Of a stretch of DNA of 64,000 nucleotides, positions 39,539 to 47,835 are shown in pieces (position 1 is the stretch's first letter; each line of letters begins with the position of its first letter). The DNA lies in the NCBI GenBank assembly GCA_032052615.1, contig DAMBWF010000003.1:310001-374000 (forward strand), in the 5' to 3' direction. Position numbers and translations under genes: made by a program. A model generated the notes under the pieces. That model had not been told where the DNA came from and made no database searches. It worked only from the letters and a program-made list of their open reading frames with translations. Origin of the DNA: Pseudomonas_T sp032052615. GTDB taxonomy: Bacteria; Pseudomonadota; Gammaproteobacteria; Pseudomonadales; Pseudomonadaceae.

Positions 39539-40315
39539 ATGCTGGAGCTGACGAACGCACAGATCGGCGGTTGGGTCGGCAGCCTCACCTTGCCCTTGTT
39601 CCGGATCGCCGCGCTGCTGATGACCATGCCGTTGATCGGAACCACCCTGGTGCCGGTGCGAGTGCGCCTGTACCTGGCGCTGGGCATCTGCATCGTGGTG
39701 ATGCCGGTTCTGCCGCCGATGCCGCAGGTGGATGCGCTCAGCCTGCGCTCGTTCCTGTTGATCGCCGAGCAGATCCTGGTAGGCGCGATGATGGGCTTCG
39801 TGCTGCAGCTCTTCTTCCATATCTTCGTCGTCGCGGGACAGATCGTCGCCGTGCAGATGGGCCTGGGCTTCGCCTCGATGATCGACCCCACCAACGGCGT
39901 GTCGGTCCCGGTGATCGGGCAGTTCTTCACCATGCTGGTGACCCTGCTGTTCCTGGCCATGAACGGCCACCTGGTGGCCTTCGAAATCCTGGCCGACAGC
40001 TTCGCTACCCTGCCGGTGGGGAGCGGCCTGGTGCCCCAACATTACTGGGAAATCGCCGGCAAGCTCGGCTGGGTGATGGGCGCGGGGTTGCTGCTGGCCT
40101 TGCCGGCGATCACCTCGCTGCTGGTGATCAACCTGGCGCTGGGGGTGATGACCCGCGCCGCGCCGCAGTTGAACATCTTCAGCATCGGTTTCCCGGTGAC
40201 CCTGGTGTTCGGCCTGGTGGTGGTCTGGCTGACCCTGGGCGACATCCTGGGGCGCTACCAGCTGATCGCCAGCGAGGCGCTCCGACTGCTCAGCGAACTG
40301 GCGCGTTCGCCATGA
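39539..40315 (+). CDS. fliR: Flagellar type III export gate protein FliR
   Basis: FliR/SctT supplies one subunit of the helical export gate. The 258-residue protein is strongly hydrophobic with about six membrane segments. It contains LPLFRIAALLMTMPLIGTTLVPVRVRL, VGAMMGFVLQLFFHIFVVAGQIVAVQMGLGFA (read in parts) and INLALGVMTRAAPQLNIFSIGFPVTL, all family signatures. The stop is followed after 35 bases by flhB. Confidence 0.96.
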   Translation: MLELTNAQIGGWVGSLTLPLFRIAALLMTMPLIGTTLVPVRVRLYLALGICIVVMPVLPPMPQVDALSLRSFLLIAEQILVGAMMGFVLQLFFHIFVVAGQIVAVQMGLGFASMIDPTNGVSVPVIGQFFTMLVTLLFLAMNGHLVAFEILADSFATLPVGSGLVPQHYWEIAGKLGWVMGAGLLLALPAITSLLVINLALGVMTRAAPQLNIFSIGFPVTLVFGLVVVWLTLGDILGRYQLIASEALRLLSELARSP

Positions 40316-40350
40316 GCGTCCGTCCCGTTTTCCACGAGGAGCGCTGAGCC

Positions 40351-41487
40351 ATGGCGGAAAGCGAAAGCGGCGGCGACAAGAGCGAGGAACCCACGGAGAA
40401 GCGGCGTCGAGAGACCCGCGAAAAGGGGCAGGTGGCGCGCTCCCGCGAGCTCAACACCCTGGCGATCACCCTGGCCGGAACCGGCGGGGTACTGGCCACC
40501 GGCGCGGGTCTGGCGGACATGATGATGAAGGTCATGCGGCTCAACTTTTCCCTGCCCCGGGAGGCGCTGCTTGACGACGGTTCGATGGCGCTTTGGTTGC
40601 TGGGCTCGGGCAAGCTGGCCCTGGACGCGGTCCTGCCCTTGCTGGTGGCGCTGCTGGTGGCTTCCATCGTCGGCCCCATCGCCCTGGGGGGCTGGCTATT
40701 CTCGGCGCAATCGATGGCGCCCAAGTTCAGCCGCATGAACCCGCTGGAAGGCATCAAGCGGATGTTTTCCATGAAAGCCCTGATCGAACTGTTCAAGGCC
40801 CTCGGCAAGTTCCTGGTGGTCCTGATGGTGGCGCTGGGAGTGCTGGCTTCGGACAAGGACGCTTTGCTCGCACTGGGCAACGAACCGCTGGACCAGGCCA
40901 TCCTGCACAGCGTCCAGGTGGTGGGGTGGAGCGCCTTGTACCTGGCCCTTGGGCTACTTCTCATCGCCGCCGTGGATGTGCCTTACCAGCTCTGGGACAA
41001 CAAGCAGAAGCTGATGATGACCAAGCAGGAAGTCCGCGACGAGTACAAGGACAGCGAGGGCAAGCCGGAGGTCAAGTCGCGGATTCGCCAATTGCAACGA
41101 GAGGCCTCCCAGCGTCGGATGATGGCGGCGGTGCCCGAGGCGGACGTGGTCATCACCAACCCGACCCACTTCGCCGTGGCCCTCAAGTACGACCCCAGCA
41201 AGGGCAACGCGCCGGTCCTGCTTGCCAAGGGGGGCGACTTCGTCGCTCTGAAAATCCGCGAGGTGGCCCAGGAGCACAAGATCATGCTGCTGGAGTCGCC
41301 GGCCCTGGCCCGCGCGGTCTATTACTCCACCGAACTGGATCGGGAGATACCCGCCGGGCTGTACCTGGCGGTCGCCCAAGTGCTGGCCTACGTGTATCAG
41401 CTCAAGCAATACCGGGCCGGCAAGGGCAAGCGGCCGGCGCCGCTGCGGGAGTTGCCGATCCCGCCGGATCTGCGGCGTGACACCTAG
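40351..41487 (+). CDS. flhB: Flagellar export switch protein FlhB
   Basis: FlhB cleaves itself and changes export specificity from rod/hook to filament proteins when FliK signals hook completion. The 378-residue protein has a basic start (SEEPTEKRRRETREKGQVARSREL) and four membrane helices. The cytoplasmic domain carries the autocleavage motif NPTH at residues 270-273 (ITNPTHFAVALKYD) and continues with NAPVLLAKGGDFVALKIREVA. All elements for self-processing are present. It ends the fliL-flhB series; a hairpin separates it from the convergent sodC. Confidence 0.97.
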   Translation: MAESESGGDKSEEPTEKRRRETREKGQVARSRELNTLAITLAGTGGVLATGAGLADMMMKVMRLNFSLPREALLDDGSMALWLLGSGKLALDAVLPLLVALLVASIVGPIALGGWLFSAQSMAPKFSRMNPLEGIKRMFSMKALIELFKALGKFLVVLMVALGVLASDKDALLALGNEPLDQAILHSVQVVGWSALYLALGLLLIAAVDVPYQLWDNKQKLMMTKQEVRDEYKDSEGKPEVKSRIRQLQREASQRRMMAAVPEADVVITNPTHFAVALKYDPSKGNAPVLLAKGGDFVALKIREVAQEHKIMLLESPALARAVYYSTELDREIPAGLYLAVAQVLAYVYQLKQYRAGKGKRPAPLRELPIPPDLRRDT

Positions 41488-41504
41488 CGGGGCGGCAATG
41501 TAGA

Positions 41505-41523
41505 GGGGCGGCTTCGCCGCCCC
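41505..41523 (+). terminator. Hairpin between convergent flhB and sodC (possible bidirectional terminator)
   Basis: GGGGCGGC (41505-41512) pairs with GCCGCCCC (41516-41523) around TTC. It sits between two converging genes, 17 bases after the flhB stop and 8 bases before the sodC stop. There is no strong T tract on either strand, so termination efficiency is uncertain. Confidence 0.55.
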
Positions 41524-41531
41524 CGAAAGGA

Positions 41532-42053
41532 CTACTGGATCACCCCGCAGGCGACGCGGGCACCGCCGCCGCCGAGCGGCTTCGGATGATCCGAATGATT
41601 GTCGCCGCCTTCGTGAACCATCAGGGCGTGGCCCTTGATTTCGTTGAGGTCCTTCAGGCGCGGCGCCAGTACCGGCTGGGCGGCCTTACCGTCGGCGGTC
41701 ACCAGCAGCGCCGGCAGGTCGCCCATGTGGCCGGCGCCCCAGGGTTCGCCGTGCTTTCCGGTGTTCTTGGGGTCCCAATGACCGCCGGCGGCCTCGGCGG
41801 CGGAAGGCTTGCCTTCTTTCTCAGCCGGATCGCAACTGGCGTTGGCGTGGATATGGAACCCATGGACGCCGGGCTTGAGCCCCGACAGTTCGGGACGGAA
41901 TACCAAACCATAGTCGGTCTGTTCGACGCCGACCGTGCCGACCGATTTGCCGGTGCCCTTGGCATCCACCACATGGAGCGGAATGGTCAGGGTTTCCGCG
42001 TGTACGGCCATTACCGAGCAGCCCGCCAGGGCCGCGATCATCCATTTCTTCAT
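41532..42053 (-). CDS. sodC: Cu/Zn superoxide dismutase, periplasmic (SodC)
   Basis: SodC converts superoxide to peroxide and oxygen in the periplasm. The 173-residue product has an N-terminal export signal (MKKWMIAALAGCSVMAVHAE). All metal-ligand motifs of bacterial SodC are present: GFHIHANASC (copper His pair), GGHWDPKNTGKHGEPWGAGHMGDLPAL (bridging and zinc His plus Asp), and VHEGGDNHSD. Two cysteines (in ANASC and VACGV) can form the structural disulfide. The signal has both an LAGC lipobox-like sequence at 9-12 and a VHA signal-peptidase-I-like site at 17-19, so a lipoprotein form is possible. It is the only non-flagellar gene between fliE and cheY and runs opposite to its neighbours. 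A GGGAG ribosome site precedes the ATG. Confidence 0.93.
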   Translation of the reverse strand: MKKWMIAALAGCSVMAVHAETLTIPLHVVDAKGTGKSVGTVGVEQTDYGLVFRPELSGLKPGVHGFHIHANASCDPAEKEGKPSAAEAAGGHWDPKNTGKHGEPWGAGHMGDLPALLVTADGKAAQPVLAPRLKDLNEIKGHALMVHEGGDNHSDHPKPLGGGGARVACGVIQ

Positions 42054-42168
42054 CGAAGAGGCTCCCATTCGAGTGGTCGTCGGCATCCAGGCGATGCCGC
42101 GTGCAGTGGACTCGCTTTCGCCCCCAGGGTTCGCGTCGATCGGGCATCGCCCAGGTAAGGCATGGAGT

Positions 42169-42184
42169 TGGAAGGCTTCTTGCA
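42169..42184 (+). promoter_or_regulatory. Candidate sigma-54 (RpoN) promoter of flhA
   Basis: TGGAAGGCTTCTTGCA has GG at 42170-42171 and GC at 42182-42183 with the correct spacing and a perfect -12 box TTGCA. The inner -24 bases differ (AAG for CAC). It lies 52 bases upstream of the flhA GTG, in the gap between divergent sodC and flhA. RpoN control of flhA is expected in Pseudomonas. Confidence 0.65.
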
Positions 42185-42235
42185 CAGCCCCTGCGGGCGC
42201 GATGACGCGTCAATAGTTTGGAATCGGGGTGACAC

Positions 42236-44365
42236 GTGGCAATAGACCGTTCTCAGCTCATCAGCCAGGTTCGCATAGGCGCGGCAGGGCTCGGTCGCGG
42301 CAACCTGGGCGTGCCGCTGCTGGTATTGGTGATGCTCGGCATGATGACCTTGCCGGTGCCGCCGTTCCTGCTCGACGTGTTCTTCACCTTCAACATCGCC
42401 CTGTCGATCGTCGTCCTGTTGGTCAGCGTCTATGCCCTGCGGCCCCTGGACTTCGCGGTTTTCCCGACCATCCTGCTGGTCGCCACCCTGTTGCGCCTGG
42501 CGCTGAACGTGGCGTCCACCCGGGTCGTGCTGCTGCATGGCCAGGAAGGCCATGCCGCGGCGGGTAAGGTGATCCAGGCGTTCGGCGACGTGGTGGTGGG
42601 CGGCAACTACGTGGTCGGCGCGGTGGTGTTCGCCATCTTGATGATCATCAACTTCGTGGTGGTGACGAAGGGCGCCGGACGAATCTCCGAAGTGAGCGCT
42701 CGTTTCACCCTGGATGCCATGCCCGGCAAGCAGATGGCCATCGACGCCGACCTGAACGCCGGCCTCATCGACCAGGCCGAGGCCAAGCGCCGTCGCAGCG
42801 AAGTGGCCCAAGAAGCCGATTTCTACGGCTCCATGGATGGTGCCAGCAAGTTCGTTCGCGGCGACGCCGTCGCCGGCCTGCTGATTCTCTTCATTAACCT
42901 GATCGGCGGTATCGCCATCGGCATGCTCCAGCATGGCCTGGGCTTCGCTGATGCCGGCCGGATCTACGCGCTGCTGACCATCGGCGACGGCCTGGTGGCG
43001 CAGATTCCCTCGCTGCTGCTGTCGACCTCGGCGGCGATCATGGTGACCCGGGTGTCCAGTTCCGAGGACATGGGCCAGCAGGTCAGCCGGCAGATGTTCG
43101 CCTCGCCGAAGGCCTTGTCGGTCTCGGCGGTAATCCTGATCGCCATGGGGCTGGTGCCGGGCATGCCCCACGTGTCCTTCCTCGGGCTCGGCCTGATCGC
43201 CGCGGGAGGCGCGTACTGGATCTGGGACCGCAAGCGCAAGGCAGCCACCGCCGTCCTCGAAGACGCCCAGCGCCAGCAGGAGCTGTTGCCGGCCCAGCGC
43301 CCCCAGGAAACCAAGGAGTTGGGCTGGGACGACGTCACTCCGGTGGACATGGTGGGGCTGGAGGTGGGGTATCGCCTGATTCCCTTGGTGGACCGCAACC
43401 AGGGGGGTCAATTGCTGGCGCGGATCAAGGGCGTGCGCAAGAAGCTCTCCCAGGAAATGGGCTTCCTCATGCCGTCGGTGCATATCCGCGACAACCTCGA
43501 TCTGTTGCCCAACGCCTATCGCCTGACCCTGATGGGGGTGAGCGTGGCCGAGGCCGAGGTCTATCCGGACCGCGAATTGGCCATCAATCCCGGCCAGGTA
43601 TTCGGCACCCTCAATGGCATTCCCGCCAAGGACCCGGCGTTCGGCCTGGAGGCGGTCTGGATCGACGCCAACCAGCGCGACCAGGCTCAGACACTCGGCT
43701 ACACCGTGGTGGACGCCAGCACCGTGGTGGCGACCCACCTGAACCAGATCCTGCACAAGCATGCCCACGAACTGCTCGGCCACGAAGAAGTCCAGCAACT
43801 CATGCAGCTTCTGGCGAAGAGCTCGCCAAAACTGGCCGAGGAACTGGTACCGGGACTGGTCTCGCTGTCCACCCTACTCAAGGTCCTGCAAGCCTTGTTG
43901 CAAGAGCAGGTGCCGGTGCGGGACATCCGCACCATCGCCGAAGCGATCGCCAACGTGGCGCCGAGGAGTCAAGATCCCGCCGCGATGGTGGCGGCGGTTC
44001 GGGTCTCGCTGTCCCGCGCCATCGTCCAAGGCATCGTGGGACTAGAGCCCGAGCTGCCCGTGATCACCTTGGAGCCGAGGTTGGAACAGATTTTGCTGAA
44101 CAGCATGCAGAAGGCCGGGCAGGGCGCCGAGGATGGAATCCTCCTCGAACCGGGCATGGCCGAGAAACTGCAACGTTCTCTGGTGGACGCGGCGCAGCGG
44201 CAGGAAATGCTCGGCAAGCCGGCGATCCTGTTGGTGGCGGGACCGATCCGGGCCATGCTCTCGCGCTTCGCCCGCCTCGCGGTACCCACCATGTATGTGT
44301 TGGCGTATCAGGAAATACCGGACAACAAGCAGGTCACCATTGTCGCCACCGTGGGTCAGAGTTAA
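42236..44365 (+). CDS. flhA: Flagellar export gate protein FlhA
   Basis: FlhA forms the nonameric export gate ring and docks chaperone-substrate complexes. The 709-residue protein begins with GTG. It has eight membrane helices in the first half, including the FHIPEP region FAVFPTILLVATLLRLALNVASTRV and the loop GAGRISEVSARFTLDAMPGKQMAIDADLNAGLI (in parts). A large cytoplasmic domain (about 340-709) follows, with LEVGYRLIPLVDRNQGG and RDIRTIAEAIAN. flhF follows after 15 bases. Motifs and length are normal. Confidence 0.97.
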   Translation: MAIDRSQLISQVRIGAAGLGRGNLGVPLLVLVMLGMMTLPVPPFLLDVFFTFNIALSIVVLLVSVYALRPLDFAVFPTILLVATLLRLALNVASTRVVLLHGQEGHAAAGKVIQAFGDVVVGGNYVVGAVVFAILMIINFVVVTKGAGRISEVSARFTLDAMPGKQMAIDADLNAGLIDQAEAKRRRSEVAQEADFYGSMDGASKFVRGDAVAGLLILFINLIGGIAIGMLQHGLGFADAGRIYALLTIGDGLVAQIPSLLLSTSAAIMVTRVSSSEDMGQQVSRQMFASPKALSVSAVILIAMGLVPGMPHVSFLGLGLIAAGGAYWIWDRKRKAATAVLEDAQRQQELLPAQRPQETKELGWDDVTPVDMVGLEVGYRLIPLVDRNQGGQLLARIKGVRKKLSQEMGFLMPSVHIRDNLDLLPNAYRLTLMGVSVAEAEVYPDRELAINPGQVFGTLNGIPAKDPAFGLEAVWIDANQRDQAQTLGYTVVDASTVVATHLNQILHKHAHELLGHEEVQQLMQLLAKSSPKLAEELVPGLVSLSTLLKVLQALLQEQVPVRDIRTIAEAIANVAPRSQDPAAMVAAVRVSLSRAIVQGIVGLEPELPVITLEPRLEQILLNSMQKAGQGAEDGILLEPGMAEKLQRSLVDAAQRQEMLGKPAILLVAGPIRAMLSRFARLAVPTMYVLAYQEIPDNKQVTIVATVGQS

Positions 44366-44380
44366 TCGAGGTTCCAGGCC

Positions 44381-45703
44381 ATGCAAGTCAAACGCTTCTT
44401 TGCCGCCGATATGCGTCAAGCCATGAAGCTGGTTCGCGACGAGTTGGGCGCGGACGCGGCCATCATCGGCACCCGCCGGGTCGCCGGCGGCGTGGAACTG
44501 ACCGCCGCGCTGGACTACGCGACCCCCGCGCCGGTAGCCGCCAAGCCCAAGCCTAACCCTGCGCTCGAAACCGAGTTGCGCAAGACCCAGGCGCGTATCG
44601 CTGGGGCCAAGGCCGAGCTGGACGTCCGCGGCCAAGAAGCCAGTCAAAAGAATCGTCAATTATTCGGCGCTGGCGACGCGGCCCCGGATAGCCTGGCGGC
44701 GGTGCTTCGCCAGCAGCGTGGCGCGGCGATACCGGCCCCGACGAGCGAGCCGTCCGTGGATCAGCGTGCCTTGGACGCCATGCGCAGCGAATTGCTCGGC
44801 CTGCGCGAACTGATCGAAGTACAGCTCGGCTCCATCGCCTGGGGCCAGGTCCGCAACCGGCGGCCGCAAGAGGCGGGGCTCTGGCGACGCCTGCAACGCA
44901 TGGGATTGCCCGCCGACCTGTCGCGCCTGCTACTGGACCGGGTGAACGGCATCGACGATCCGAAAACTGCTTGGCGCATGCTGCTCGCTCACCTGGCCCG
45001 CGCGATCCAGACGCCGGACCAGGAGCCGCTGGAGGAGGGTGGGGTGATCGCATTGGTGGGCCCGGCCGGGATGGGCAAGACCACCACCCTGGCCAAGCTC
45101 GCAGCCCGCTACGTACTCAAATATGGCGCGCAGAACATCGCCCTGGTGAGCATGGACAGCTACCGCATCGGCGCCCAGGAGCAGCTCAAGACGCTTGGCC
45201 GCATCCTCAACGTTTCGGTCATCCCGGTCGACCCCGGTCAGTCGCTGAGCCAAGCCCTGGCGCCCTTGGCGCGCAAACGCGTGGTGCTGATCGACACGGC
45301 GGGGCTGCCCGCCAGCGATCCCGCGCTGCGCATGCAGTTGGAAAGCTTGGCCGGTCGCGGTGTCAAAGCCAAGAACTACCTGGTGCTGGCCACTACCAGC
45401 CAGAGCCAAGTGCTCAAGGCCGCCTACCATAGTTATAAGCGCTGCGGTCTCGCCGGCTGCATTCTGACCAAGCTGGACGAAGCGGCCAGCCTGGGCGAAG
45501 CACTGGCTCTGGCCATGAGCCAGCACCTACCGGTAGCCTATATGGCGGACGGCCCGCGAATTCCGGACGACCTGCATGTCCCACGCAGCCATCAACTGGT
45601 CAGTCGGGCGGTGAGCCTGCAGACTCCCGAAGAACCGAGCGAGGACGCGATGGCCGACCTGTTCGCCGGTCTGTACGAAAAGTCGGCACGGCGTGTCGGA
45701 TGA
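44381..45703 (+). CDS. flhF: SRP-type GTPase FlhF (polar flagellum placement)
   Basis: FlhF marks the pole where the flagellum is assembled. The 440-residue protein has an N-terminal B domain (MQVKRFFAADMRQAMKLVRDELGADAAIIGTRRV), a variable linker with an alpha-helical N region, and a C-terminal SRP GTPase G domain. The G domain has the P-loop GPAGMGKTTT at 227-236, the segment SMDSYRIGAQEQLKTLGRIL, VVLIDTAGLPASD (G3) and LTKLDEAASLGEAL (G4/G5). It is co-transcribed with flhA and fleN in this family. Confidence 0.96.
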   Translation: MQVKRFFAADMRQAMKLVRDELGADAAIIGTRRVAGGVELTAALDYATPAPVAAKPKPNPALETELRKTQARIAGAKAELDVRGQEASQKNRQLFGAGDAAPDSLAAVLRQQRGAAIPAPTSEPSVDQRALDAMRSELLGLRELIEVQLGSIAWGQVRNRRPQEAGLWRRLQRMGLPADLSRLLLDRVNGIDDPKTAWRMLLAHLARAIQTPDQEPLEEGGVIALVGPAGMGKTTTLAKLAARYVLKYGAQNIALVSMDSYRIGAQEQLKTLGRILNVSVIPVDPGQSLSQALAPLARKRVVLIDTAGLPASDPALRMQLESLAGRGVKAKNYLVLATTSQSQVLKAAYHSYKRCGLAGCILTKLDEAASLGEALALAMSQHLPVAYMADGPRIPDDLHVPRSHQLVSRAVSLQTPEEPSEDAMADLFAGLYEKSARRVG

Positions 45704-45777
45704 ATGATCTCGCCCTTTCAGGATGAAAGGGCTCAATGACCATCGGGCCAGTCGACGTTACAAGGTGTATAGAAACC

Positions 45778-46614
45778 ATGGGTAGTGTGCATCCCGTACA
45801 GGTGATCGCAGTGACCGGCGGCAAGGGCGGCGTCGGCAAGACCAATGTCTCGGTCAATCTGTCTCTGGCCTTGGCCGACCTCGGCCGTCGGGTCATGTTG
45901 CTCGACGCCGACCTGGGGCTGGCCAACGTCGACGTCCTGCTGGGGCTGACACCCAAGCGCACCCTGGCCGATGTCATCGATGGCGCCTGCGACTTGCGCG
46001 ACGTATTGATCCAGGGCCCGGGCGGCATCCGCATCGTGCCGGCCGCTTCCGGCACCCAGAGCATGGTGCAACTCTCGCCCATGCAGCACGCGGGGCTCAT
46101 CCAAGCGTTCAGCGACATCAGCGAAAACCTCGACGTCCTGGTCATCGATACCGCTGCCGGCATCGGCGACGCGGTGGTCAGCTTCGTCCGTGCCGCCCAA
46201 GAAGTGGTGGTCGTGGTCTGCGACGAACCGACGTCCATCACCGATGCCTACGCCCTGATCAAGCTGCTCAACCGCGACTACGGCATGAACCGCTTCCGGG
46301 TGCTGGCGAACATGGCGCACAGTCCCCAGGAGGGACGCAATCTGTTTGCTAAGCTCACCAAGGTGACCGACCGTTTTCTCGACGACGTCGCGCTCCAGTA
46401 CGTCGGTGCGGTGCCCTACGACGAATCGGTGCGCAAGGCGGTACAGAAGCAACGGGCGGTCTACGAGGCGTTTCCGCGTTCGAAATGCGCGCTGGCATTC
46501 AAGGCGATCGCTCAGAAGGTCGACAGTTGGCCCCTTCCGGCCAACCCGCGCGGCCATCTGGAGTTCTTCGTGGAACGCCTGGTGCAGCAACCGGCCGTGG
46601 GATCGGCGGTATGA
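45778..46614 (+). CDS. fleN: MinD/ParA-type ATPase FleN (FlhG), flagellar number regulator
   Basis: FleN binds FleQ and limits flagella to one or few per pole. The 278-residue protein starts MGSVHPVQVIAVTGGKGGVGKTNVSVNL with the deviant Walker A KGGVGKT. It has LLDADLGLANVDVLLGLTPKRTLADVI, VIDTAAGIGDAVVSF, CDEPTSITDAYALIKLLNRD and the C-terminal amphipathic helix (GHLEFFVERLVQQPA). The ATG at 45778 gives the N-terminus seen in other pseudomonads. An in-frame ATG at 45736 has a better AAAGGG ribosome site and would add 14 residues, so the true start is open. Confidence 0.95.
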   Translation: MGSVHPVQVIAVTGGKGGVGKTNVSVNLSLALADLGRRVMLLDADLGLANVDVLLGLTPKRTLADVIDGACDLRDVLIQGPGGIRIVPAASGTQSMVQLSPMQHAGLIQAFSDISENLDVLVIDTAAGIGDAVVSFVRAAQEVVVVVCDEPTSITDAYALIKLLNRDYGMNRFRVLANMAHSPQEGRNLFAKLTKVTDRFLDDVALQYVGAVPYDESVRKAVQKQRAVYEAFPRSKCALAFKAIAQKVDSWPLPANPRGHLEFFVERLVQQPAVGSAV

Positions 46615-47357
46615 CAGCAGCCAATGGACACCTTATGTACAACAAGGCCCGGGCGCAGGACTCACAACACCAACTGATCGAGCGCCATGCGCCGCTGGTC
46701 AAGCGCATCGCCTATCACCTGCTGGCGCGGCTTCCCGCCAGCGTGCAAGTGGAGGACCTCATGCAGGCGGGCATGATCGGTCTGCTGGAAGCCTCTAAGA
46801 AATACGATGGCGGCAAGGGCGCGAGTTTCGAGACCTACGCCGGCATCCGTATTCGAGGCGCCATGCTCGACGAGGTGCGCAAGGGCGACTGGGCGCCTCG
46901 CTCGGTGCACCGCAACACCCGCATGGTCAGCGAAGCGATCCGCGTGGTGGAGGCCCGTACCGGGCGCGACGCTAAAGATCACGAGGTCGCCGCCGAACTT
47001 AAATTGAGTCTCGAGGATTACTACGGCATTCTGAGCGACACGTTGGGTAGCAAGCTGTTCAGCTTCGACGACCTGTTGCAGGACGGCGAGCACAACGGCG
47101 TGCACGAAGACAGCGGAATCACTCACCTCGAGCCCTCACGCGATCTGGAAGACGACCGTTTCCAGGCGGCGCTGGCCGACGCCATCGCCAACCTGCCTGA
47201 ACGCGAACGGCTGGTGCTGTCGCTGTACTACGACGAAGAGCTGAATCTTAAAGAAATCGGTGAAGTGCTGGGGGTCAGCGAATCGCGCGTCAGCCAGTTG
47301 CACAGTCAGTGCGCGGCGCGCTTGCGTTCGCGCCTGAGCGACTGGCGAGCGGGCTGA
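46611..47357 (+). CDS. fliA: Flagellar sigma factor FliA (sigma-28)
   Basis: FliA directs transcription of late genes such as fliC. The 248-residue protein has sigma region 2 (RIAYHLLARLPASVQVEDLMQAGMIGLLEASKKYD), region 3 (EVRKGDWAPRSVHRNTRMVSEAI) and region 4 (LPERERLVLSLYYDEELNLKEIGEVLGVSESRVSQLHSQ, a helix-turn-helix; given in part by position 176-215). The ATG overlaps the fleN stop (ATGA). A second ATG at 46635 would drop eight residues. It is the product expected to recognise the promoters at 17060 and 20708. Confidence 0.97.
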   Translation: MTAANGHLMYNKARAQDSQHQLIERHAPLVKRIAYHLLARLPASVQVEDLMQAGMIGLLEASKKYDGGKGASFETYAGIRIRGAMLDEVRKGDWAPRSVHRNTRMVSEAIRVVEARTGRDAKDHEVAAELKLSLEDYYGILSDTLGSKLFSFDDLLQDGEHNGVHEDSGITHLEPSRDLEDDRFQAALADAIANLPERERLVLSLYYDEELNLKEIGEVLGVSESRVSQLHSQCAARLRSRLSDWRAG

Positions 47358-47429
47358 GCGCACGACCGGTTTCACGATTGATCGGCGCAGTCAGATAATG
47401 AGTGCGTTTAGGACTGTACGGAGGTCGAC

Positions 47430-47816
47430 TTGGACAAGAACATGAAAATCCTCATCGTTGATGATTTCTCGACGATGCGACGGATCATCAAGAACCTCTT
47501 GCGCGATTTGGGTTTTACCAACACCGCCGAGGCCGACGATGGCACCAGTGCACTGCCCATGCTGCACAGCGGTAACTTCGATTTTCTCGTCACCGATTGG
47601 AACATGCCTGGCATGACCGGCATCGACCTGCTGCGCGCGGTTCGTGCCGACGAACGCCTCAAGAGCCTGCCCGTGTTGATGGTCACCGCCGAAGCCAAGC
47701 GCGACCAGATCATCGAAGCGGCCCAAGCCGGGGTGAACGGTTACGTGGTCAAGCCGTTCACCGCCCAGGTGTTGAAGGAGAAGATCGAGAAGATCTTCGA
47801 GCGGGTAAACGGCTGA
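47430..47816 (+). CDS. cheY: Chemotaxis response regulator CheY
   Basis: CheY-P binds FliM and reverses the motor. It is a single receiver domain with the acidic pair in ILIVDDFSTMRR, the phospho-acceptor in LVTDWNMPGM, the Thr of VTAEAKRD and the Lys of VVKPFTAQ. The start is drawn at TTG 47430 because a strong GGAGG (47420-47424) lies at the correct distance, whereas the ATG at 47442 is about 18 bases away from it. The extra residues (M)DKN also match the longer N-terminus of enteric CheY. With the ATG the protein would be 124 instead of 128 residues. cheZ follows after 19 bases. Confidence 0.95.
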   Translation: MDKNMKILIVDDFSTMRRIIKNLLRDLGFTNTAEADDGTSALPMLHSGNFDFLVTDWNMPGMTGIDLLRAVRADERLKSLPVLMVTAEAKRDQIIEAAQAGVNGYVVKPFTAQVLKEKIEKIFERVNG

Positions 47817-47835
47817 TGTCTCCGGCGAGGGCGCT

